Assembly: GCA_016508695.1 (NCBI GenBank)
Contig: VNKQ01000015.1
Span: 1 to 64,000 of the forward strand
DNA from: Hyphodiscus hymeniophilus
Taxonomy: Eukaryota; Ascomycota; Leotiomycetes; Helotiales; Hyphodiscaceae
Length of the DNA: 64,000 bases
Direction: 5' to 3'
In this document: positions 47,304-58,911 of the stretch, one piece after another
Numbering within the stretch: position 1 is the stretch's first letter
How the letters are laid out: each line of letters starts with the position of its first letter
Notes under the pieces: generated by a model
The model's input: the letters and a program-made list of their open reading frames with translations, nothing else
Told to the model about the DNA's origin: nothing
The model's database searches: none
Position numbers and translations under genes: made by a program

Positions 47304-48227
47304 TCATCGCAAGACAGGTGTCGGCCCGTTTTCGAGATCTAATAGTGAGGAAACTGTGGACCACTGTGGATTCTCTGGGTCTAGGTAAACAGTGACAACC
47401 ATCCCACGGCGCTCAATACCTGATGTTATTAGCTCGGAGAAGTTTATGTAGCGGAAGCATTGACAGTGCTTACGTCCAGTGTCCCGTCTGTGCGGATTCC
47501 ATCGATGATGTCTCCAAGCTCGATTGTCGATAAGTACTCGATACAGCTCGTCACCATTCAGGCATGAAAAAGCTATAAGAGCAATGACGATTGGCAAAAG
47601 GCCCGACAGACCCCCGCCAGTTGTTGCCCCACCTGGGGTATGCCGCCGATAATCGTTCGGGAGTAGTTCTTCAATCCAACTCGCCCGCCTCACGGCAAGG
47701 AACTCTTGGTCCCCTGCGTGGTCAACGTAGGAAATGTTATTGTACCCGTGGAAAAAGGTCAGAGGATGCCACAAATCCTCAGGTTCGGGCTCGGGCATAT
47801 GTCGTGCGCTAATATCACCTTGCGCTGTGAAAAACTTTGCGAAGTGATTACAGTAGAAGACTGTGGCCGCTCTGTAAAACGCCGGATAGACATCACCGGT
47901 TGTCGAGTTGGCACGTATACAACCGTGTATTTCTGACCAGAAGTATCCTGGTGCTGCGCTGACCTCACCAGCACTCCATCTAAATACGTATCCAGGAATC
48001 TGTGGGAGGAAACCCCGAGAGGTTTCTGGTGGGAAGTACCGTCCTTCAACCATCCGAGGTTGAATACTGCCCTCGATTTCAGGGTCATCATTCGTCGGGA
48101 GCTCGTTGACAATAAAAAGGAAACTTGGCCTGCTGCACATTTCTTTCGTTTCAAAAAGACGCGAAGCTGAGGGCGTAGGTATGCGGGGTATATGACAATG
48201 CTGCTTCTGCTCAGGTGCAGGACGCAC
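47304..48227 (-). CDS. Hypothetical protein with one membrane segment
   Basis: Two exons (48227-47474, 47419-47304) give 289 aa. The 54-bp intron (GTAAGC donor, CTAAT branch-like site, CAG acceptor) is a multiple of three without stop, so the unspliced frame of 307 aa is also open. A hydrophobic helix (GLLPIVIALIAFSCL) lies near residue 210, preceded by a region with YPAFYRAATVFYCNHFAKFF. I do not recognise the family. The start is uncertain. Confidence 0.5.
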   Translation of the reverse strand: MRPAPEQKQHCHIPRIPTPSASRLFETKEMCSRPSFLFIVNELPTNDDPEIEGSIQPRMVEGRYFPPETSRGFLPQIPGYVFRWSAGEVSAAPGYFWSEIHGCIRANSTTGDVYPAFYRAATVFYCNHFAKFFTAQGDISARHMPEPEPEDLWHPLTFFHGYNNISYVDHAGDQEFLAVRRASWIEELLPNDYRRHTPGGATTGGGLSGLLPIVIALIAFSCLNGDELYRVLIDNRAWRHHRWNPHRRDTGRKHCQCFRYINFSELITSGIERRGMVVTVYLDPENPQWSTVSSLLDLENGPTPVLR

Positions 48228-51099
48228 GTGCGATTGGCGATATGCAGATCGAATATCTGCTCTGAGCTAGAAGAGCTCAATTGAGCTGCCGACAGTGGAT
48301 GATGAGTAAATTAAAGGCGAAATCGAGGGAAGGAAACAGGAAATGATGGACAAATAATGGAACCAAAAGAGAAATGCGATAAGAGAAGAAGCGGGAAGCT
48401 CGAAAGCAGCTTTCCGGCTGAAAGCGACAGCAAGCGAAACAACATCAGTAAATGTCCATACCAATTCCAAAGGGAGTTCGCGTGACCAAACCGATTGGAT
48501 TGTACAGACTTACATTCGCACCACGATCCCAGCATCAAACTGCAGGTAATCCCCATTGATGCACATTCTCCGGCGATGACAGAAGATGGCATATGATCAG
48601 TTGGCGATGGCTGAGAAGAGGGGATGAGTAGGTCTGGAAGGACTTCTTAACGAAAAGCAAAGAGGATGAGAAAATAATATGCGTGAAGCATTGAAGAAAT
48701 CGTGTCGAGATGTTGAAGGTTTTCAACAAGCGTAAATAGATGCGAGATGTTTCTGCTCAAACACATAATAGCGGCATCTTGAATTTCAATCCCGTGTGTT
48801 CCCAGCCGATGTCTCTCTGTTGGGAATGCGAAGGGAAATCACTTCTTCCCTGGATCATGCTCGGTTGCGCCGAACCCCACTCAGCGCCAATCCTTGGAGC
48901 AAAAAGCCGTCCTATCACCCGAGGGTGTGATGATATTTGTAATCTTGGAGGATAGCTGGATAATGTCCATGTCAATGAATGAGTAGGAGTAATTGCTGTC
49001 GGTGGCCAATGTCGAGACGAGTGTCGGCTAGATAGGGTGAGAGATTGAAGAGAATCGCGAGATTTCTTGCCTAGAGACTGATTTGAGGCCGGAAGAGTCG
49101 AATCGATTGTGTGGCAAATACGTTTTGAGAAAGGCGATTCCAATGTGTGACATAGTCTGTACGAAGAGACGCTGTCGATCCCGGGGGAAGCACCTAAGCG
49201 GCTTTCTGGCGGAAGAAAACGCAAGTTGAGGCTCTGCGCGATGGGTAGAGGCCGACGGGCTTCTGGTCCCCTATAACTAGAGAGCCACCTTCCGAAGACC
49301 CTTCCGGAGGGTAAAGACACAGTGTGCCTCCCGCGTACGATGATTCGATGAGCTATCAAGTGATGGCTTTTTCGAGATATTGGTGTGGGTGACTTGTCTA
49401 GCGAATCAAGTGGCGTGGAATTCTTCCTGCAGATACTTTAGCGATTTCTCGAAGTCGTGTACCTTCTGAATAGACAAGTAGATCAACTGCTTAGAGGAAT
49501 GAGGAAACTTATCTTCTGGACTGTCTCCATGGGAAGGAGCCTCGAGCACAAGTGGTCCTGCTCAAGGGGGGTTATCATACCCTTATGAATTGTTTCCCAT
49601 GGAAGCGCTATGCATCAGCTGGCCACTCCATGCAGTGTCCTCACTGTACTCGGGCGATGACCTCCGAGCTAGCCTTGGTAGCCTGCTTGCCTTCTTTTGC
49701 CTTGCGAACTTGAAGTACAGAGTTCTGCTCGAAGCCTGCCATCGATTCGAGGCATCCAATAATACATTCCAGGCATTATGCAGTCACTTCTGCAAGAGCG
49801 GCAATACAAAGCTTGCTGCGTCTCAATGTCATGCGCCAAAGTTCCGGACATTGGAGCATTGACCTGTCGAAATATCGGTGCGACGCAAGCAAGAGGTCAT
49901 ATTAGACTTCGGTTGAACAAGGCTTGGACGGTTGATAATTGCGCAGGAAATTGATTGGTGCACGACGGGTGCAATCAAATCCGAAAAGCCAACTGGGTAG
50001 GCCGAGCTTTGGGCAGATGTTGAGTGACCCGGTCTATTCAGGACTGTCATCCAATCCGAATGTTCTCATAAGAGCAGTACCACGGAAAGCTTTAGACTCT
50101 GCAATCAAAAGTAGCACGGCGTCGGAATATTGTATACTGATACCCCAAGATCGAGATAGTGACTAGAGGGAGTTTCTAGTTATCCCCTCATTCACTAGCT
50201 GATGCGGTCATATCCACGATGATGTGTTCCATAGAGTACATGGATGACAAAATCGCGGCTTTTGAACACAAAAATGAGTTCGGCATCGACGTTCCGGCAG
50301 TAATCGCATGAATAGGTTGGGTATTGGCGAATTCACATGTGCGGAGAGAGAAAGTGCAGAATCTTGGAAGCCAAAAAGATACTGTGTTGACCAAGACTCT
50401 GCCACGTATGCACCATCTGTCGAAGCATCAGCCAGATAAAGAGACGCCCGGGGGCAGGACTGACAGCGAGGTGGCCTCTATCGTTAACCAGAAGGCTCAT
50501 GGGAGAGAGGAATGATCCCAGAACCTTCAAGGAGCCCTCGGTGCTTGATTGTATGAAAGTATCGTCACGAACTCTGTCGAGGAAAAGATGTAAACTCCAC
50601 CTGGCGATGTCGAGCCCCGTGGAGATGGAGGCATTGTGCAGATGGGAGGTAAGCGTATAAATTCGTCCCAAAAATCAAATTGAGGTATAAGCTTCTAAAT
50701 CGGTCATCAACCGTTGTCGTCGATGTCGAGGTAGGCCGCTTTCGTTAATATGAGGCGGTATCATCCATGAAGCAACAAATGATAAACTTCAGGTAGTAAT
50801 ATGGTTTGAGGAGACGAAGCGAAATAAGGTTTTCCTCAGAGGCGGTTGGATACACAGAAAACGAGTGGAGGTTATTTTCCCAGCATCAACGTGAATGGGA
50901 GAATTGCTAAGGAGACGTAAGTAAAAGTAGTCAAACAATTTATATAAAGGAGAAGAAAGTCTATATGAGACACAACAAGAATGAATGACAAAGTCACGTG
51001 AAAACACGCCGCCTCCTCTATCGGCGGCTTCTGGCAGAATCGAAATAATTTGAGGAACCCCACCATTATCGCAAAGAATCATCTTCATTCACACCGAAA
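48228..51099. other. Long intergenic region, nothing recognised
   Basis: About 2.9 kb. Frames of up to 200 codons exist (for example 48757-49359, minus) but have skewed Ser/Arg/His composition and no motifs. The last few hundred bases should hold the NOB1 promoter. Confidence 0.45.
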
Positions 51100-52434
51100 A
51101 TGGCGAGCAGTACGACCAAACCTGTCCATAGTCTCATCATAGACACTGGCCCTATCATAAAGAATGAGCCACCTGTATCGACACTCCTAGGCCAGGCTGA
51201 AATAATCTTCACCATCCCCGCAGTCATTGACGAGATTCGAGATGTCGTTACCAGAGCGCGAGTTGAAAGCACTCTACTGCCATTTCTTACACTGAGATCG
51301 CCAAAACCCGCAAGCATCAAGGTTATCTCAGATTTTGCGCGGAGAACTGGGGATTTAGAGGTACTAAGTCGACCAGATATACATCTGATGGCTTTGGCGT
51401 ATGAGCTTGAGTGCGAGAGGAATCATGGAGACTGGAGGTTAAGAAGTGTGCCTGGTCAAAAGAGACTGAACGGCGCCCCGCCTGCGTCTTTGACTGGAGG
51501 AGTTCATATACAAGTCTCAGCAGAGGAGAGTGCGGAGACACCAAAGCAGCCCGAAGTTATTGCTCCACCTGTGGTTGAGACAAGAGGGGCATGGGGAACG
51601 AAGGTACCAGAACCCACCAACGAGACTGAGATGATTAAACAAAAACTCGAAGCTACGCAATTATCTTATACCGCAGATCAAATGGAAGACACCTCGTCCA
51701 AATCCACATTCACACCAATCACAACGACTGGGGAAGGTGGTGAGGTCACAGCAGAATCCGACACCACCGTCGAAGAAGTCGAGGCGCCTGATACAGAAGA
51801 CGATGAAGGCTGGATTACCCCGTCCAACCTCAAGAAGCACCAACAAAAAGACGGAACTCTTTCTGCGGACCTCGAAGACGATCTCAAGTCGATGCAAGTC
51901 GCAACAATCACTTCCGACTTCGCCATGCAAAACGTCCTCTTGCGCATGAATCTGAACCTCCTCTCACCATCTCTTCAACGAATTCGCCAGCTCAAAACCT
52001 GGGTTTTACGCTGCCATGCTTGCTTTTACATCACCAAAGATATGGCCAAACAGTTCTGTCCTCGATGTGGAAAGCCTACTCTGATGCGAACATCATGTTC
52101 TACGGACAAAGATGGCAATTTCAAAGTGCATCTCAAAAAGAATATGCAATGGAATACAAGGGGGAATGTGTATAGCATACCCAAACCCGTGGCGGGAACC
52201 TCGAACGGGAAGTTGGTAAGCGGAGGAGGGAAAGGTGGCTGGGGTCAAGGCTTGGTTTTGGCAGAGGATCAGAAAGAGTATGTTAATGCTATGACTGGTT
52301 CTCGAAGGAAGAAGGAAAAGGATTTGATGGATGAGGATTATCTGCCGAGCATCTTAACGGGAGATAGGGGAAGAGCCGGTGGGAGGCCAAAAGTTGGAGC
52401 TGGGAAGAATGTCAATTCGAAGAAAAGGCATTGA
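51100..52434 (+). CDS. NOB1: 20S-pre-rRNA D-site endonuclease Nob1
   Basis: Single exon, 444 aa. The PIN nuclease domain covers the first about 130 residues with HSLIIDTGPIIKNE (catalytic Asp15) and TIPAVIDEIRD. An acidic, low-complexity linker follows, then a zinc ribbon with two CxxC pairs (CHAC and CPRC) near residues 307-326, and the GRAGGRPK tail. Nob1 cleaves 20S pre-rRNA at site D to form the 18S 3' end in late cytoplasmic 40S maturation. All key residues are present. Confidence 0.94.
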   Translation: MASSTTKPVHSLIIDTGPIIKNEPPVSTLLGQAEIIFTIPAVIDEIRDVVTRARVESTLLPFLTLRSPKPASIKVISDFARRTGDLEVLSRPDIHLMALAYELECERNHGDWRLRSVPGQKRLNGAPPASLTGGVHIQVSAEESAETPKQPEVIAPPVVETRGAWGTKVPEPTNETEMIKQKLEATQLSYTADQMEDTSSKSTFTPITTTGEGGEVTAESDTTVEEVEAPDTEDDEGWITPSNLKKHQQKDGTLSADLEDDLKSMQVATITSDFAMQNVLLRMNLNLLSPSLQRIRQLKTWVLRCHACFYITKDMAKQFCPRCGKPTLMRTSCSTDKDGNFKVHLKKNMQWNTRGNVYSIPKPVAGTSNGKLVSGGGKGGWGQGLVLAEDQKEYVNAMTGSRRKKEKDLMDEDYLPSILTGDRGRAGGRPKVGAGKNVNSKKRH

Positions 52435-52754
52435 TATAATTTTGAGGCGTTAAAATGGGCATAGCCATGATCGATCATATATTCGGCGTCTGGTAGCTCT
52501 GGCTAGAGTTTTGGGCAATGTACTTCATTTTCTTCGGTCGAATCAATTCTGAATACCAGTCATGGCTACACTTTTCTCCGACCTCTAAACGCCTTGTACT
52601 CCAAAACATGCTCGATAGCAGCAATCGCCTATGCCAGCCAGTAACTGATCACATCCCATACGTCCGAGTGTCTCCATTGCCATTCCCTCACCACTCTATT
52701 GTCCCAAGACCCTCAGGTCCTCTGCAAATATAAGTCAGCACAAAGTTCAAAGTC

Positions 52755-53015
52755 AAAGCAACCACTCCGCTTCAGCTCTAGATCCTGATTCGAGCTACAG
52801 TAGAATCCCTTCCCGCTCCAAGATCGAAAGACAAACTCACTCTGTTGTGTCAAAAGCAATCCGTATCTCTTCTTCAACGTAACGCGATGTCTCGAATATT
52901 TATCATCAGGCGAAAACCGTGCCGGATGCGCAGACTTGGTTACTTCGCTCGAGACGACTTTCTTCAGTGTGTAGATGCGCTTGCCAGAGGCGTCGAGGGT
53001 GTACATGAGATGCAT
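52755..53015 (-). CDS. NOP10: H/ACA snoRNP subunit Nop10
   Basis: The first exon (53015-52841) encodes MHLMYTLDASGKRIYTLKK, then TKSAHPARFSPDDKYSRHR and VTLKKRYGLLLTQQ, the nearly complete Nop10 sequence. A GTGAGT donor follows at 52840. Joining to 52771-52755 adds five codons and a stop for a 63-aa protein, the usual size; other acceptors nearby would give slightly different tails, so the 3' end is uncertain. Nop10 binds Cbf5/dyskerin in the pseudouridylation complex. The gene is below the length most gene finders accept. Confidence 0.88.
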
Positions 53016-53375
53016 ATTGGACGAAATGAATGTGGTTTTTCCTGACTGGATAGTTCGGCGGAACGGAGAGCTGGTGCTAACAGTCGAGTTAGTTGGTGGA
53101 GCAGCAGATTGTGGAGATACATACGCTGCGACAGGAATTTGCTTCCCGTGAATATGTCTGCTGGATTAGTGTTGCGCAACCCGAATGAGCTTCGAAAATA
53201 TTTTTGAGTTCCGAGGACAATGGCTTCTTTAAGCCTAGCGGCTTAACTGGTGAGCTAGACACGTGATGAATGCTCACGCCCTTCTGTCAATGCAATCGTT
53301 CAGCTTCACATCAACAGAATGTGGCTCACATAGATCAATCATCAATTCATATCTGGCACCCATACGTAACTAAAA
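53016..53375. promoter_or_regulatory. Divergent promoter region, NOP10 and 2EXR gene
   Basis: 360 bp between the two divergent start codons. Minus-strand sequence may include a NOP10 leader intron; no specific site identified. Confidence 0.35.
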
Positions 53376-54119
53376 ATGGACAACGACCATGGACAAGCGC
53401 TCAATGGCCTTATTATGCCTATGGAGGTTACAGAGCCGCACTGCTTCCTCGACTTTCCTCGTGAAATAAGAGATCTCATCTATGCCATGATTTTTATTTC
53501 CAAAGAACCGATCTATCCAAGCAGAGATCGAGCCCCCGTGGCTCCCTACATGAGTTTTCTTCGAGCCAATAAGCAGATATATACCGAGATCCTTCCCTTC
53601 CTCTATGGCAAAAACACCTTTCAGATCCGGGGTACTCCAGCCTTCAAGAGTCCTGCGTTCCTCAACTTTCTTCATTCCCAGCGACAAGGCGGCTATCTTC
53701 CCCATCCTCCTTCACGGCCTACCATCTGTCTAGCTAGACACCATCTGAGACGGCTCAATATACCATCCCATGGCATCCAATTGGACCACTTGAGGCATCT
53801 ATTCTCATTGATGAGACACTTCCCGAACTTGGAGCACATTCAGCTCGTCTATCTTGGGAAACGGGGTCTAGTAGATATGGATGTCGTCGATGTATGTCGA
53901 CTGTTGAAAGACCGGCTCCCCTTGCTCAACATTACGCTCCTTAAGAGAGTTAATTTCGGCGAAGCAGAAGATATTTCTTGGACGCTTCACCGACCATATT
54001 ACAAATGGATGCCCAGTTCCGAGAAGTCAGCCACTGAGCATTGGTGGATTTGTCCCAACTTCCCCGACCTTGATCAATATGCCCCTCTTGTCAGTGCTCC
54101 TCAGAAGATACCGGAGTAG
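53376..54119 (+). CDS. 2EXR/F-box-like domain protein
   Basis: 247-aa uninterrupted frame. Near the start, FLDFPREIRDLIYAMIF, then the FLRANKQIYTEILPFLYGKNTF motif, are the hallmark of the large fungal 2EXR (F-box-like) family. The family is abundant and functionally uncharacterised; many members are lineage-specific. The first Met at 53376 is well placed; another Met occurs at residue 14 or 16. Confidence 0.75.
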   Translation: MDNDHGQALNGLIMPMEVTEPHCFLDFPREIRDLIYAMIFISKEPIYPSRDRAPVAPYMSFLRANKQIYTEILPFLYGKNTFQIRGTPAFKSPAFLNFLHSQRQGGYLPHPPSRPTICLARHHLRRLNIPSHGIQLDHLRHLFSLMRHFPNLEHIQLVYLGKRGLVDMDVVDVCRLLKDRLPLLNITLLKRVNFGEAEDISWTLHRPYYKWMPSSEKSATEHWWICPNFPDLDQYAPLVSAPQKIPE

Positions 54120-55151
54120 CCAGGATTATGGGCATGTGGGAAAGGTATTTGGAGTTGGTTGCGAGGAAAACACACCATTGTTACGTAAAGCGCCACAGAG
54201 AAGAAGTTCCGGTCCATCTTCGAGAATTCTCTTCAACCACAAGCTGCGCAGTCTGATGCAGGAAATGAGTTTCGGGGAGCCCATTTAGGGGCAGTCAACC
54301 TGTCGATGCTGGAATGGCAAGCTGATGGAGGTCTTAGTCTGGAGGGGACGTGGAAGCTCCCAAAGAGTCCATTTTCGGCCAAGCAGAAGGATTGGTGGAT
54401 TACGTTGATTGGAAGTTCCACGAATACCGCGATGTCAGACCCCCAAAGTCTCATAGCTCCTGTCCGGCTTATTGCCAGCCTTTGACGCTTTGGACAAAAT
54501 TCGGAATCGGTCTCAGCCCAACTCCAACTTCGCTGCCTTCGCAAGCATGCTGACTCAAAAACTTCACAGGAGATTCCAAAACCTTACTTTCCGGTCAAGG
54601 GCAGACGTTTGAAACCAAAAATCAAAGCAAATGCAGGCCAATGAAAATTTGGGAAGTAGTGCCGGGCTTGATGCATAAGGGCCTAAATCAGAAAAAATGC
54701 CAGCATATCCCCCAAGCTCTTTTGAAGATTGCAGGTCTGGGATCTTTCGCCTGGGCTCCTCGCATGCTCATACGAATGATCACGTGATGTATTTACTACT
54801 GCCAATAGGGTCGAAATATCACACTAGACCCAAGTTTGGTAAAGCAGCCTGAGATGTTGAATGAAGACTTCAGTGTTTGCTTGCATGCGGCAATGTGGTG
54901 TTCGAACAAAGTCAAGCATACCTAAAATAAGCCACAAATGAGATCAGAGCTGTCGGATAAAGCCACCTGGTGCGGCACGGCGGGTGGTAATGACATACCT
55001 TAATAATTCCAAGCTCACGTTATCTCGCGTTACTCCTTCGCGTCTCCACGCGATCTCATTTCACTCTGCATACCACCCATATCAAGTCTCGGTAGAATCG
55101 AAAACACTGTCCTGAGCTCAACCTCTCTCTTTCTTCCCAACTCTCGCAATC
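54120..55151. other. Intergenic, nothing recognised
   Basis: About 1 kb before the DUF2461 gene. No gene seen. Confidence 0.5.
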
Positions 55152-56639
55152 ATGGCACGAAGATCAACCAGGGTCAGCAGCGGAACCACCAAATCCACGC
55201 CTCGAAAGCGCATGATCGATTCCTCCGAATCCGAATTCGATGACAGCAACTCCTCTGGGTCGGACTTCGAGACTGCAAAGAAGGGAAGCAAGAACAAGAA
55301 GATCAAGATGGATACCCCGACCACCGAAGAGGACGACGTAGATGAAGAAGAGGAAGAGGACGATAGTGACGACGAGTCAAAACCTCCGAAGGTTACCATC
55401 ATTCCGCTTCCAGTCGCGAGAGAAGCAGGGGATATCCCATATGAGGATGGCAGAATTCACGAGAATACAATGCTCTTTTTGAGAGACTTGAAGGCGCATA
55501 ACAATAGAGAGTGGATGAGATGTATGCCCCTGTTCCCGAAAACTGGCATTGTTCGGTTCTGACAAATTGGATGCATAGTCAACGATGAAGACTTTCGAAA
55601 TGCGCAGAAGGACTTTGCATCCTTTGTAGAGCAGCTCTCAGAACTGGTCACAGAGAAGGATTTTACAATCCCAGAGTTGCCGACCAAAGACCTTGTATGC
55701 CAGGAACTCGCTGCCACACTGCGAGAGCAGGGTTCTAATCATTGGCTCGCATTAGATTTTCCGTATATATCGAGATGTCAGGTTCTCGAATGACAAAACA
55801 CCTTATAAGGTATCTCGCCTCAATATCTTTGTGGAGACCTGGTCCTGACTTCCAATAGCCCCATTTTTCTGCAGCATGGTCCCGGACGGGCAAAAAGGGC
55901 CCTTATGCAGCATACTACCTCCATGTCCAACCAGGAGGGCACAGCTTCATAGGTATTGCTTTTTTGACTTCCCCTATGGAACTTTTGCCCATTCCTTGAA
56001 GGCCCTGTAGCTAACTTGACATACCAGGGGGTGGCCTGTGGAGTCCCGAAGGCCCCGCGATGGAGATGCTGAGGGACGATATTGATGAAACCCCTCACAG
56101 GTTAAGACGTGCTCTCATGAGTGATGGACTGCGTCGTGATTTCTTCAAGGGTGCGAAGGACGAGAAGGCTGTGGTCGCTCAATTCACGGAAATGAATGCC
56201 AAAAGTGCGCTGAAAACGAAGCCGAAGGTACCATAGCTCTTCGCTCGGATCTATGACCCAGTGCTAGACAGTCGGATACTGATGTACGATCAGGGCTACG
56301 AAGCAGACCATAGAGACATCAAATTGCTTCGACTCAAAAACTATACGATCAGCCGAAAGCTGGCTGACTCAGATATCACAGCCGCAGATGGACTTCAGCG
56401 CATTGCAGGTTACATTAGTTCTATGGTTCCTTTTGTAAGTTTCTATGTCAATTCCACTGTGGTTGATTTCCTTTTGGTTATGAAATGGCGGAAGAGGGAC
56501 ATATGCTCACTGCGTTCATGGCGTGAAGATTACACACCTGAACAGCGTTGTTATGCCTGATCGAAATGCTCCTGACTCGAACGACGATGACGATGATGAC
56601 GACGGCGACAATGTGGGCGACGATGAGGAAAATCAGTGA
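55152..56639 (+). CDS. DUF2461 (TIGR02453) family protein
   Basis: Multi-exon gene of about seven exons. Exon 1 starts at 55152 with a Ser/Thr/Lys-rich and then acidic N-terminus suited to a nuclear protein (KKGSKNKKIK), followed by MLFLRDLKAHNNREWMR. Splicing out the introns near 55523-55578, 55696-55761, 55810-55849, 55952-56028, 56228-56301 and 56434-56529 restores FRIYRDVRFSNDKTPYK, HFSAAWSRTGKKGPYAAYY, GGGLWSPEGPAMEMLR and RLKNYTISRKL. The C-terminus is a run of Asp and ends with TGA at 56637-56639. The domain is widespread in bacteria and fungi without a known activity. Confidence 0.83.
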
Positions 56640-57632
56640 AATTTTTTCAAGATTGTAGGATACTAGTTGCGATCGATGCAAACACCGAGAAACACATGTT
56701 GGATTGTTCGAATACTACTCAAAGCAAGAATGAGGCTTCCAGGGTAGGCGACGGAATATGAACGCATCTTACGCGAGGTCTCTTAAATTATAGAGTAACC
56801 ACCATTCCTCCGAAAATGCCTGCGCTTTGAACCTACGTTGTCGAAGAGCCCAAAATTGATGCGATTGGGAAAGAAGCACCAAGCAGTGTCTCTTATTCCA
56901 GAGATTTAGGAGTTCAATCAATGGCTTTGGTAACAAAAGCATCTTATTTCTGCCGGGCTCTGGTCATGGTAAAAGCATGCCGTCCTTGACTTCCTCGTTT
57001 AGGTAAAATCCACACAGATCCGTCTAGATATGCTCCCCACTCCGTTCTGTACGTCCCTACCAACCCAATAAAGCCTCGTCGAAGGCAACCGAGAACAAGG
57101 AGGCGGGTTAGGCGGGGTGATTAAGCGAGCCCCACCATTCTTTCCCCTTGAGAGCTCGTAGACGAGCTGCAACAGTATCACCGGGCGATCAAGAGAGCGC
57201 TATTTTTATTCAGGGCAGACCAGATTGAAAATCCATCAAGATGGGTGGTTGGATCGAGCTAGAATACGAATCTGATCGGGTTGGTCGACAATTCAGTCAT
57301 GCTGCAGCCTACGCGGCGCAGTTGTCACCAGCATACGAGGCAGCGGTGTTGGGACAATGCTTTCACCGACCACACCACGAGATTCTCTGAAAATTTCGAA
57401 TGGTACGAAACTCAAAATAAATATAATCTCGTCGGTGCCGGGATGGAATGGAAATATCTTGGAAACATATCAATGACAGAGTTTTGATCCTTTTTGGATT
57501 CCTCACCACCCTTCGCCTCGTCACCACCTCACGCTTCAATTCTTCACCACGTCAACAACCTGCTGCCCGAAACCTAAAAGATAGTACTCTCGCTTTACCA
57601 AATAACCTCACTCTTTGACCCATCATTTCACA
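56640..57632. other. Intergenic, nothing recognised
   Basis: About 1 kb. No gene seen. The 57480-57620 part is CT-rich and probably the leader of the following gene. Confidence 0.5.
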
Positions 57633-58061
57633 ATGGAGCCAAGTAGCCATTCACGCCCCCTCTCACCGCGATTCTACCACCCAGCCATGATCGACGCCGC
57701 GCACCTCTCCCTGAAACTCATCATCCTCATCGCCATCATAGCCACCATCAGCGTCCTCCTCGGGAGCTGCTGGTGCTGGTGCTGCTGTCGTCGACGACGC
57801 AAGCGGGCCAAGAAACGGGCGCAGAAATGGTTCAACAGGGCCGGGCAGCCCAGGAAGGAGAGGAGGCTCAGGCTGCCGGATTGGATGAGGAGGAAACGCG
57901 GTCGAGATGCGATGGCGGCGGGGAAGGCAGAGGAGCTTGAGCTGCCGAGATATAGTAGCAGTAGCTTGCGAAAAATGGCTGGTGTGCAGCTGGAGGAGGT
58001 TGCGGTGCCGAAGAACGTTCATAAGAAGAGTTGGAAGAAGTGGAGGAGTTCAGACTTGTAG
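57633..58061 (+). CDS. Short single-pass membrane protein
   Basis: 142 aa from the first ATG of the frame. After a polar N-terminus of about 22 residues comes one hydrophobic helix (LKLIILIAIIATISVLLG), then a cysteine-rich juxtamembrane motif (SCWCWCCC) likely to be palmitoylated, then a strongly basic tail. No known domain. Similar small one-helix proteins with a Cys cluster are common in filamentous fungi and poorly characterised. Confidence 0.6.
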   Translation: MEPSSHSRPLSPRFYHPAMIDAAHLSLKLIILIAIIATISVLLGSCWCWCCCRRRRKRAKKRAQKWFNRAGQPRKERRLRLPDWMRRKRGRDAMAAGKAEELELPRYSSSSLRKMAGVQLEEVAVPKNVHKKSWKKWRSSDL

Positions 58062-58911
58062 TGAAAGAGGAAATGCGTTTGGATGTTCCAGATCTTGAGT
58101 ACAGAAGTCCAAATAAAAAGTAGACTACTGTCTATTAATGGAAAGAACGCCCTTGTGATATTGGCTGATCAACTAACCCGACTTCAGAACTCTGGCATGG
58201 CAATACATGAAAACTTATTTCGAGAGTCTTGCTAGAAGATACTCCCCAAGGGCGCCTTGGGCATAGCAATCCTTGGTGTATGTGCAGGGCGACGTATTGT
58301 CTCGATTCTCGAGCATGTGATTGAACAGTGGCCATATAGCAGTCCTTTTGAATCTTTGCAGCAGCAGAGAGGAGAGAAGAAACCAGGTGGGAGACGATCT
58401 CGATTGCAAAGAGGCAGAGAAGATAAATGTCGTATGTCCGCCACTCGTACGGATTCGGTTGTGCATTAGAGTTGAGGGATGCTCGTTGGTTTGTAGAAGA
58501 CCTTCTCGAGCGATTTCCGTTCATCTGAGACTGTCAGAATGCGGCAATTGATTTTTATCAAACTTCCTGATCAAGAGGTAAGTGAGTCAGTGATGCCATA
58601 TAAGCAGCGTAGTCTGAGAAGTTTGTAAGAATTACTCTGTGCAGTGTGCTGGACATACATTGGAGTCCTTGCAACTCATTGGAGCACTACCCGCGCATCC
58701 TTCAAGAAGATTGACACCAGTTCTATACCCAGAAGTCTGGCGCCTTTTTCTGTCGAACAGCTAAGGCACTTGCCCCACTGATGAGCTAACGGCACCCACA
58801 GAGGCCAGTGTCATATGCCCGAGAAGCATTTCGATGGTAGTTTGGTGAGACGCTGCGAAGGATCTGCTTCAATGCCTCCGTAACAGAACAGAATTAGTCC
58901 TATTCACCGAC
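58062..58911. other. Intergenic, nothing recognised
   Basis: No convincing gene. A 129-codon minus frame at 58135-58524 overlaps a similar plus frame and shows no family features. Confidence 0.45.

Noticed and set aside
48757..49359. 200-codon minus-strand gene
   Set aside because: Ser/Arg/His-rich composition, no motif, no good initiation context or homologous look; probably chance.
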